From contig PAHL01000050.1 of NCBI GenBank assembly GCA_002711185.1, positions 5,657-11,990 of the forward strand: 6,334 nucleotides of DNA, in the 5' to 3' direction. A program made the position numbers and the translations under genes. Source of the DNA: Flavobacteriaceae bacterium (GTDB lineage: Bacteria > Bacteroidota > Bacteroidia > Flavobacteriales > Flavobacteriaceae). Under the pieces are notes generated by a model, which saw only the letters and a program-made list of their open reading frames with translations, was not told the origin of the DNA and made no database searches. Of the stretch, positions 1 through 5,211 are shown in pieces (the stretch's first letter is position 1; each line of letters begins with the position of its first letter).

Positions 1-165
1 GATTCTGCTAATGCTCAATGCTCTATGTGTAGGGCAGTATTAGAATCAGAAGAGGGGCAGCAAACAGCTAAGGGTATTAATAATGGAATTATATATTTAA
101 TGGCTATTCCATATATATTAGTAGCTCTGGTTAGTTGGAAAATATATAAAATTTATAAAAATTAA
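1..165 (+). CDS. Small secreted/membrane protein with CxxC motif (3' part only)
   Basis: The open frame enters from the left edge and ends at TAA 163-165, giving 54 C-terminal residues. The visible part begins DSANAQCSMC, so a CxxC pair lies at visible residues 7 and 10. The preceding A-N-A looks like the end of a signal peptide with cleavage just before QC, so only about 20-25 N-terminal residues are probably missing. A region with AVLESEEGQ and KGINNGI follows, then one hydrophobic helix at about residues 29-46, ending in a basic tail (KIYKIYKN). From memory this resembles a short protein found widely in Bacteroidetes with no assigned function. The CxxC pair could bind metal or form a disulfide, but this is unproven. 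The gene is probably separate from the next operon, because a promoter-like element lies in between. Confidence 0.75.
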   Translation, partial: DSANAQCSMCRAVLESEEGQQTAKGINNGIIYLMAIPYILVALVSWKIYKIYKN

Positions 166-180
166 TTTTTTTGTTTTTTA

Positions 181-205
181 TAGTTTATAAAATAAACTAG
201 TTTAT
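181..205. promoter_or_regulatory. Candidate operator: three TAGTTTAT half-sites including a 14-bp perfect palindrome
   Basis: TAGTTTAT occurs at 181-188, its exact reverse complement ATAAACTA at 192-199, and TAGTTTAT again at 198-205. The last two overlap to form ATAAACTAGTTTAT (192-205), a perfect 14-bp palindrome. The first two form an inverted repeat with 8-bp arms and a 3-base loop. The array runs into the -7 promoter element at 203-210, so a bound protein would block transcription of the five-gene operon that follows. The obvious candidate ligand is the winged-helix protein encoded at 1199-1495 in that operon, which would make it autoregulatory. The symmetry is read directly; operator function and ligand are inferred. 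AT-rich DNA raises the chance of such matches by accident. Confidence 0.5.
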
Positions 206-210
206 ATTTG
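203..210 (+). promoter_or_regulatory. Bacteroidetes-type -7 promoter element (TATATTTG)
   Basis: TATATTTG matches the TAnnTTTG -7 consensus of the Bacteroidetes primary sigma factor exactly. It lies 17 nt before the ATG at 228, almost the same distance as the matching element before the ABC operon. I see no good -33 TTG/TTTG at the expected 17-23 nt upstream; the nearest TTTG (170-173) is 29 nt away. Transcription would start near 216-218, leaving a leader of about 10 nt. Confidence 0.6.
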
Positions 211-227
211 TATTAAATATTTTGAAA

Positions 228-797
228 ATGAAATCAAATGACCAAATAAAATTAATAAATGATACTATTAATAAAACAAAAGAAAATCTAAAACCACTTG
301 GATTTAACTTAGTGTTTTGGGGAATATTTATCAATATTTTAAGTGCAATTCACTATTTCTTAGGATCAGTAATTTTCCAAAAAATATTATATGTTTGGAT
401 TTATTGGATAACCTTTCCTTTATTAGGTATGATTTATATGATAAGATGGAATATTAAAAGAGGAATCAAAATAGGTTATGAAACAATAATTGGAAGAGTA
501 GTAGGAATCATATGGGCTGTCTTTGGATTTGGGTGGTTATTAATAGTCATTATTTCAATGACAACAAAATCATTTCATCCAACCCCTATGATTCTATTTC
601 TTCTTGGATTAGTCTTAATAATGAATGGTTTAATAATAAAATTTAAACCCTTAACAGCCGGAGGTATAGTTATGTTTATATTTATTTACAGTATAATTTC
701 AAATCCAGATGCAAATTATTTAATAGTTAACATGGTTGCTGTTACTTTTGGTATGTTAATACCAGGTTTTTTTCTTTATAAATATAAAACCAATTAA
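228..797 (+). CDS. Six-helix integral membrane protein of unknown function
   Basis: The 189-residue protein has a polar N-terminal helix (residues 1-24, rich in K, N and D) followed by about six hydrophobic segments near 26-46, 54-73, 89-110, 119-137, 142-158 and 164-184. It ends in a short basic tail. No catalytic motif is visible. I chose ATG 228 over the in-frame TTG at 222: the TTG would leave only a few bases of leader after the -7 element at 203-210, and the ATG sits at the same distance from its promoter as the ABC operon start does. It is the first gene of a packed operon with a PspC protein and a winged-helix regulator. I recall similar multi-helix proteins beside small winged-helix regulators in other Bacteroidetes, so a sensory or accessory envelope role is plausible but only inferred. 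Confidence 0.85.
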   Translation: MKSNDQIKLINDTINKTKENLKPLGFNLVFWGIFINILSAIHYFLGSVIFQKILYVWIYWITFPLLGMIYMIRWNIKRGIKIGYETIIGRVVGIIWAVFGFGWLLIVIISMTTKSFHPTPMILFLLGLVLIMNGLIIKFKPLTAGGIVMFIFIYSIISNPDANYLIVNMVAVTFGMLIPGFFLYKYKTN

Positions 798-800
798 TTT

Positions 801-971
801 ATGTTATCAGATAATAAATCCAATAAAATAAACAAATCTGGAAATTGGATTGGTTTTGGTACTGCTTTAGGGTTAGCAGTTTTCGCTGCTACAAATGAAC
901 CAACTTGGATAGTTGTAGGTATTGCAATTGGTGCAGCGATTCGTTGGCAAAAACCAAAATATAAAAAGTGA
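801..971 (+). CDS. Small glycine-zipper-like membrane protein (56 aa)
   Basis: ATG 801 follows the previous stop by only 3 nt, and the frame runs 56 codons to TGA 969-971, 15 nt before the PspC gene. After a polar N-terminus (residues 1-13, many N, K and S) come two short hydrophobic stretches. Residues 15-30 carry G18, G20 and G24. Residues 36-48 carry G40 and G44 in a GxxxG spacing. The two are separated by a TNEPTW turn, and the tail is basic (KPKYKK). This pattern fits a small helical-hairpin membrane protein of the glycine-zipper sort. The tight placement and non-random composition argue that it is a real gene although it is very short. Its function is unknown. A role as partner of the neighbouring membrane proteins is inference. 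Confidence 0.75.
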   Translation: MLSDNKSNKINKSGNWIGFGTALGLAVFAATNEPTWIVVGIAIGAAIRWQKPKYKK

Positions 972-986
972 AAAAATTACTTCTTG

Positions 987-1172
987 ATGAAAAAACTATT
1001 TAGATATCCAGATAAGGGTTATTTAGGGGGGGTATGCCATGGATTAGCAATTCATACTAATATTGACCCTATATTATGGAGGGTATTAACAGTTTTTTCT
1101 GGTTTTGCATTAATATATATAATACTTTGGATTTTTGTGCCAAAAGCAAAAAATGAAATTGACATCCAATAA
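987..1172 (+). CDS. PspC-domain membrane protein
   Basis: At 61 residues this is a stand-alone PspC domain. The N-terminus KKLFRYPDKGYLGGVCHGLA followed by IDP and LWRVL is the family hallmark (roughly residues 2-35). A single transmembrane helix spans about 35-52, followed by a charged tail. In proteobacteria PspC is an inner-membrane sensor of the phage-shock response that helps activate the psp genes under envelope stress. In Bacteroidetes short PspC-only proteins are common and their role is poorly known. I chose ATG 987; a TTG lies directly in front at 984 but adds only one residue. It is the third gene of the operon, 26 nt before the winged-helix regulator. The family assignment is firm; participation in envelope stress here is inferred. 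Confidence 0.92.
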   Translation: MKKLFRYPDKGYLGGVCHGLAIHTNIDPILWRVLTVFSGFALIYIILWIFVPKAKNEIDIQ

Positions 1173-1180
1173 TTCAATCT

Positions 1181-1187
1181 AGAGGAG
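1181..1187 (+). promoter_or_regulatory. Shine-Dalgarno-like AGAGGAG before the regulator gene
   Basis: AGAGGAG lies 11 nt before ATG 1199. None of the other starts in the window has such a purine-rich match, as expected for Bacteroidetes, which rarely use Shine-Dalgarno pairing. The spacing is somewhat long, so it may be fortuitous. Confidence 0.35.
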
Positions 1188-1198
1188 ACTTCTAATCC

Positions 1199-1495
1199 AT
1201 GAAAAAAGATTTGGAAAAAATACTTTTTAACCCTGTTCGTCTCAAAGTAATTTCTTTTTTAATTACTGTTGATAGAGCTAGTTTCAAAAAACTAATTGAA
1301 ATTTCTGAGGCTACAAAAGGAAACATGAGCGTTCAATTAAAAAAATTAAATGAAGCAGGTTTTATTAAAATCAAAAAACAATTTGTAAGAAATATCCCTT
1401 TAACAATTTGTAAGATAACTTCAAAAGGAAAAAAATCTTTTGAAGTTTTTTTTGATGAACTACAGTCGTATAAAAATTTAAAAAACGGTCAATAA
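1199..1495 (+). CDS. Winged-helix transcriptional regulator (ArsR/MarR-like, HTH_27 type)
   Basis: The 98-residue protein is a single winged helix-turn-helix domain. It opens with LEKILFNPVRLKVISFL (about 5-21), the typical first helix of this family, followed by the helix-turn-helix. The recognition helix is at about 41-53 (GNMSVQLKKLNEAG) and a beta wing lies near 55-75, with the TSKGKKSFE motif (about 74-82) leading into the C-terminal helix. This matches the short winged-helix family that acts as a dimeric DNA-binding regulator. There is no metal-binding cysteine cluster, only C71, so it is not an obvious metal sensor. It sits inside the operon with PspC and membrane proteins, and its stop overlaps the next start (TAATG). 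The palindrome at 192-205 is its likely operator, giving autoregulation; this is inference. Confidence 0.9.
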   Translation: MKKDLEKILFNPVRLKVISFLITVDRASFKKLIEISEATKGNMSVQLKKLNEAGFIKIKKQFVRNIPLTICKITSKGKKSFEVFFDELQSYKNLKNGQ

Positions 1496-1902
1496 TGATA
1501 TTTACAATTTTAATTTTTCTTAATTTTTTTCCATCTCAGGATGATTACAACACACTAAATATTGAGATCACTGAGCTTAATAATAGTGATGGATCGATTG
1601 TTTTAGAGTTACTAGATGAAAATGAAAATCAAATCTTAGCTTTTAATAATATTCCAATAGTAGATAACAAAAGTATTTTTAAAATTGATTCACTAAGATC
1701 GGGAAAATATGTCCTGAGATTTTTTAATGATAACAATGGAAATGGCAAATTAGATACTAATTTATTTGGAATACCAAAAGAAGAATTTGGAAATTCTAAT
1801 AATGTTAAACCAAAGTTTGGTCCACCAAATTTTAAAGATATGATTTTCAGAATCGAAGGCGATTTGAATTTAAAAATGATATCTCAAAAAATAAATTTTT
1901 AA
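1495..1902 (+). CDS. Secreted DUF2141 family protein
   Basis: The 135-residue protein has a hydrophobic N-terminus (residues 2-12) that looks like a signal peptide, then a beta-rich domain starting at LNIEITELNNSDGSI. Family features of DUF2141 are clear: SLRSGKYVLRFFNDNNGNGKLD (about 66-87), LFGIPKEEFGNSNN (90-103) and FGPPNF (108-113). D79, N81, N83 and D87 form an acidic loop resembling calcium-binding EF-hand or dockerin loops, though calcium binding is not shown. The function of the family is unknown; members are exported. The ATG overlaps the regulator's stop by one base, suggesting translational coupling. The signal peptide is odd in having no basic residue after the Met. Family assignment is strong, biological role open. 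Confidence 0.88.
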   Translation: MIFTILIFLNFFPSQDDYNTLNIEITELNNSDGSIVLELLDENENQILAFNNIPIVDNKSIFKIDSLRSGKYVLRFFNDNNGNGKLDTNLFGIPKEEFGNSNNVKPKFGPPNFKDMIFRIEGDLNLKMISQKINF

Positions 1903-1968
1903 TAGTCAAAATATAATATGAAACTGAGAAAGTAGCCTGAAATATAAATTATGCAGTATTTTAAAATG

Positions 1969-1976
1969 TATATTTG
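1969..1976 (+). promoter_or_regulatory. Bacteroidetes-type -7 promoter element (TATATTTG) of the ABC operon
   Basis: TATATTTG followed by CACC fits the TAnnTTTG consensus and lies 18 nt before ATG 1995, so the mRNA leader would be only about 10-13 nt. No clear -33 TTG is found 17-23 nt upstream. The rest of the 92-nt gap (1903-1994) is AT-rich and shows no terminator hairpin, so read-through from the upstream operon is possible. Confidence 0.6.
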
Positions 1977-1994
1977 CACCGAAAAACCTGATTA

Positions 1995-2696
1995 ATGATT
2001 AAAATAAAAAATTTACATAAGTCATATAAAATGGGGAGTAATTCTCTACACGTCTTAAAGGGAATTGATTTTGAAGTTAAAGAAGGAGAGCTAGTTGCTA
2101 TTATGGGTTCCTCTGGATCGGGTAAATCTACTTTATTAAATATTATTGGAATGCTAGACCTATTAGATGCCGGGGAATATAATTTAGATCAAGTACCAAT
2201 TAGTAATTTAGATGAGACAAAAGCTGCTCAATACAGAAATAAGTTCTTAGGCTTTGTTTTTCAATCATTTAACTTAATTAATTATAAAAATGCACTGGAA
2301 AATGTCTCCTTACCTCTTTATTATCAAAGAATAAATAGAAAAGAAAGACAAAAGGTGGCATTAAATTATTTGGATAAGGTAGGTCTTAAAGAATGGGCTA
2401 CTCATCTACCTAGTGAATTATCTGGAGGACAGAAACAAAGGGTTGCTATAGCTAGGGCAATGGCCGCAAAACCCAAAGTTTTATTAGCAGATGAACCCAC
2501 AGGAGCTTTAGATTCAAAAACTTCATATGAGGTTATGGATTTAATTCAAAAAATAAATGAAGAAGGAAAAACAATTCTGGTAGTAACCCATGAAGAGGAT
2601 ATTGCAAAAATGTGTAAAAGAATCGTAAAATTGAAGGATGGAATTATTGTTGAAGATAAAATTGTTAAACAAGTGTTAGCCTCAAAATATGTTTAG
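1995..2696 (+). CDS. ABC transporter ATPase, MacB/LolD type
   Basis: This 233-residue stand-alone nucleotide-binding subunit hydrolyses ATP at the cytoplasmic face to drive the permeases encoded next to it. All motifs are present: Walker A GSSGSGKS (38-45), Q-loop glutamine Q90 in FVFQSFNL, signature LSGGQ (142-146), Walker B LLADEP with catalytic E167, D-loop ALDS (171-174) and the switch histidine H199. The QSFNL and ADEPTGALDS stretches are typical of the MacB/LolD/FtsE group. Unlike MacB of E. coli, the ATPase is not fused to its permease. The start at ATG 1995 fits the promoter spacing. The last 8 nt overlap the first permease gene, which supports coupled translation. The substrate cannot be read from this subunit. 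Confidence 0.96.
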   Translation: MIKIKNLHKSYKMGSNSLHVLKGIDFEVKEGELVAIMGSSGSGKSTLLNIIGMLDLLDAGEYNLDQVPISNLDETKAAQYRNKFLGFVFQSFNLINYKNALENVSLPLYYQRINRKERQKVALNYLDKVGLKEWATHLPSELSGGQKQRVAIARAMAAKPKVLLADEPTGALDSKTSYEVMDLIQKINEEGKTILVVTHEEDIAKMCKRIVKLKDGIIVEDKIVKQVLASKYV

Positions 2697-3918
2697 TTTA
2701 GATCGTTGGCAAGAAATTTTTCAAACTATAGCAAAAAACAAGCTTAGAACATTTTTGTCTGGGTTTACTGTTGCTTTAGGTATATTCATTTTTGTTATCC
2801 TATTTGGTTTTGGAAATGGTTTAGAAAACACATTTAAGGAGAAATTTTTGGATGATGCCACTAATACCTTAAGGTTATTTGCAGGAAAAACATCAAAACC
2901 ATACAAAGGCTTCAAGTCAAATAGACAAATAGAATTTAGAAATTCTGACATAGAGGATATTAAGCTTAATTTCCCTTTTTATTTACAATACATTTCCCCC
3001 AGAATTCAGAGGTATTCAATATCATCATATAAAAATCAATCGAACAACTATCCTACACGCGGAGTCAGCCCTTCTCATAGTTATTTTGAAAAAACTATCA
3101 TAATGAAAGGTAGATTTATAAATGAAAATGATCTTAAACTTAAATCTAAAAATGTAGTTATTGGAAGATTGGTCGCAATCGATTTATTTAAACAAGAGGA
3201 GCCGCTTGGAAAATTCATATCTCTTGGTGATGTAGCATTTAAAGTAGTGGGTGTTTTTCAGGACGAAGGCGGAGATAATGAGGAGAGAATTATTTATATG
3301 CCATATACCACTAGGCAGCTTTTAGAGAAAAGTAATGATAAGGTGGATCAAATTTTAGTAAGTTTTAAACCAAAGCTAGGAGCAAAAATTGCGATGGTTT
3401 TTGAAAAGAAACTAAGGTTGTTTTTAAAAAATAAAAAATCTATTGATCCAACTGATAAAAATGGAATTTATGTTAGAAATGTTGCTCAACAATTAGAGCA
3501 AAATCAATTGTTTGCGTCAGTCTTAAAATACATTGTTACTTTTGTTGGGTTAGGCACTCTATTAGCTGGGATAATTGGGATTTCAAATATTATGGTTTTT
3601 GTAGTCAAAGAAAGAACAAAAGAGCTAGGAGTCAGAAAAGCTTTAGGAGCAACCCCAAGATCAGTTATTGGAATGATTTTACAGGAATCAATTTTTATTA
3701 CTACACTTTCAGGATTTATAGGTATGATAATTGGAGTTATTATTCTAAAAAATTTAGGGGACACCTTGGATGACTATTTTATTACAGATCCATTTATTAA
3801 TATTTCTACTGCAGTATTTTCAACATTTATTTTAATAATCTTTGGTGCTATTGCAGGATACATTCCTGCAAAAAGAGCAGCATCAATAAAACCAATTGTT
3901 GCCTTAAGAGATGAATAG
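2689..3918 (+). CDS. ABC transporter permease 1, MacB/FtsX family
   Basis: The 409-residue protein has MacB topology. A cytoplasmic N-terminal amphipathic segment (WQEIFQTIAKNKLRT, 7-21) precedes TM1 (about 22-42). A large periplasmic domain (about 45-278) includes the GRFINENDL motif (141-149). Three C-terminal helices follow, near 281-305, 329-354 and 373-394. Between TM2 and TM3 lies the conserved cytoplasmic stretch VKERTKELGVRKALGATP (306-323), which contacts the ATPase. The C-terminus PAKRAASIKPIVALRDE is also typical. MacB-type permeases do not form a channel; they transmit ATP-driven motion to the periplasm to move substrates from there through a TolC-type duct. The start overlaps the ATPase stop by 8 nt. 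It is paralogous to the next gene, and the pair probably forms a heterodimer. The substrate is unknown; lipids, peptides or drugs are all possible. Confidence 0.94.
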   Translation: MFSLDRWQEIFQTIAKNKLRTFLSGFTVALGIFIFVILFGFGNGLENTFKEKFLDDATNTLRLFAGKTSKPYKGFKSNRQIEFRNSDIEDIKLNFPFYLQYISPRIQRYSISSYKNQSNNYPTRGVSPSHSYFEKTIIMKGRFINENDLKLKSKNVVIGRLVAIDLFKQEEPLGKFISLGDVAFKVVGVFQDEGGDNEERIIYMPYTTRQLLEKSNDKVDQILVSFKPKLGAKIAMVFEKKLRLFLKNKKSIDPTDKNGIYVRNVAQQLEQNQLFASVLKYIVTFVGLGTLLAGIIGISNIMVFVVKERTKELGVRKALGATPRSVIGMILQESIFITTLSGFIGMIIGVIILKNLGDTLDDYFITDPFINISTAVFSTFILIIFGAIAGYIPAKRAASIKPIVALRDE

Positions 3919-5188
3919 TTTAAAAATAATTTTTGATCGAGATACATGGCAAGAAATTTTTGGATCAATCCAGAAAAATAAGGTTAGAACAGTTATCACA
4001 ATAGTTGGTGTACTTTGGGGCATATTTATTTACATTGCTTTATCAGGTTCTGCAAAAGGTTTGGATAATGGATTTGAAAGACAATTTCAAAACGTCGCAA
4101 TGAATTCAATGTTTGTTTGGGCTCAATCAACTAGTATTGCATATGATGGTTTTAAAATCGGAAGATCTCCTCAATTAAAACTCAAAGATGTTGAAATTTT
4201 AAGGGAAAGAGTTCCTGAAATTAAGTATATAGTCCCAAGAAACTCAAGAGGTAGTTTTGCTGGAGGATCACCAGCAAATATTGTAAGAAATAACAATTCA
4301 GGTGATTATGCAATTTATGGAGATTTTCCCGAATTTAGAAAAATTGCCACTCAGGATATTTATGATGGTGGTAGGTTCATAAATGAAAATGATATTGAAA
4401 ATAAAAGAAAAGTATGCGTTATTGGCGAAAGAACAGCATCTGATCTATTCGAAAAAACGGAAGATCCTGTTGGAAAATACGTAAGAATAGATAATGTATA
4501 CTTTAAAGTTATTGGAGTTTTGGTTTTTAGACAAGGTAGTCCTTTTGACTCTGATTCTGACGTATTTATTCCTTTTACAACATATCAAAATTTATACAAT
4601 TCAGGAGATCGAGTAGGTTGGTTGAATATAGCTGCATACGATGATGTTGATGTTGTGCAGGTTGAGAAGGATATAAAACAAACACTTAAAAAAATTAAAA
4701 GGGTTTCGCCAGATGACGAGAGAGCTTTTGGTTCATTTAACCTTGGTGAAATTTTTAATAGTATTATGGGATTTGCAAAAGGAATGACTTTTCTATCACT
4801 TATTGTTGGAATAGCAACAATTCTTGCTGGGGTTATAGGGATTGGAAATATTTTATTAATCTCAGTTAAGGAAAGAACGAAGGAACTTGGTGTTAGGAGA
4901 GCGCTAGGAGCAACACCTGGGGAGGTTAGAGTACAAATTATATTGGAGTCGGTTTTTTTAACAATTGTTGCAGGAATTCTTGGAATTATTCTTGGATCTT
5001 TTGTTTTAGCAGGAATAAATGCATATACCATAGACATGACCGATTTTCCATACACAAACCCAACAGTTCCAATTTATTTAGTCTTAGGGGCACTCTTTAT
5101 AATGGTTACTCTTGGAACATTAATTGGATTAATTCCAGCACAAAGAGCCGTAAGTATTAAACCTATAGACGCACTAAGAGAAGAATAA
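3911..5188 (+). CDS. ABC transporter permease 2, MacB/FtsX family
   Basis: This 425-residue paralogue of the preceding permease has the same architecture. The basic N-terminal segment contains WQEIFGSIQKNKVRT (13-27) and TM1 lies at about 28-46. The periplasmic domain (about 50-288) includes GRFINENDI (154-162) and a G/S/N-rich stretch at 113-131. Helices follow near 291-317, 342-367 and 386-409. The ATPase-contact stretch VKERTKELGVRRALGATP (319-336) is intact, so it should be an active partner rather than a decayed copy. The C-terminus PAQRAVSIKPIDALREE mirrors permease 1. Its start overlaps the upstream stop by 8 nt, as at the previous junction. Tandem duplication followed by divergence into a heterodimer is the simplest reading. 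The adaptor gene begins 23 nt downstream. Confidence 0.94.
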   Translation: MNSLKIIFDRDTWQEIFGSIQKNKVRTVITIVGVLWGIFIYIALSGSAKGLDNGFERQFQNVAMNSMFVWAQSTSIAYDGFKIGRSPQLKLKDVEILRERVPEIKYIVPRNSRGSFAGGSPANIVRNNNSGDYAIYGDFPEFRKIATQDIYDGGRFINENDIENKRKVCVIGERTASDLFEKTEDPVGKYVRIDNVYFKVIGVLVFRQGSPFDSDSDVFIPFTTYQNLYNSGDRVGWLNIAAYDDVDVVQVEKDIKQTLKKIKRVSPDDERAFGSFNLGEIFNSIMGFAKGMTFLSLIVGIATILAGVIGIGNILLISVKERTKELGVRRALGATPGEVRVQIILESVFLTIVAGILGIILGSFVLAGINAYTIDMTDFPYTNPTVPIYLVLGALFIMVTLGTLIGLIPAQRAVSIKPIDALREE

Positions 5189-5211
5189 ATAAAAAATATA
5201 AATTAAACACT

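Noticed and set aside
170..173. TTTG as a -33 element for the first promoter
   Set aside because: It is 29 nt from the -7 element, outside the usual range of about 17-23 nt.
157..180. Possible terminator after the first gene (AAAAATTAATTTTT followed by T-rich sequence)
   Set aside because: The symmetry is pure A/T with no loop and no GC stem. The T-rich run alone is not enough in such AT-rich DNA.
222..230. TTG 222 as start of the six-helix protein
   Set aside because: It would leave almost no leader after the -7 element at 203-210, and ATG 228 is two codons downstream with spacing matching the other promoter.
2721..2951. Open frame on the - strand inside permease 1
   Set aside because: It lies wholly within a well-supported permease gene, and its protein resembles no family I know. 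It is a shadow of the coding strand.
3504..3968. Two open frames on the - strand (3504-3764 and 3774-3968) across the end of permease 1
   Set aside because: They are antisense to conserved transmembrane-coding sequence, have no promoter or family features, and are explained by codon bias of the + strand gene.
4585..5055. 156-codon open frame on the - strand inside permease 2
   Set aside because: Its P/S/I-rich composition mirrors the complementary hydrophobic codons of the permease. It lies opposite the conserved ATPase-contact and TM2-TM3 region, so it is a shadow.
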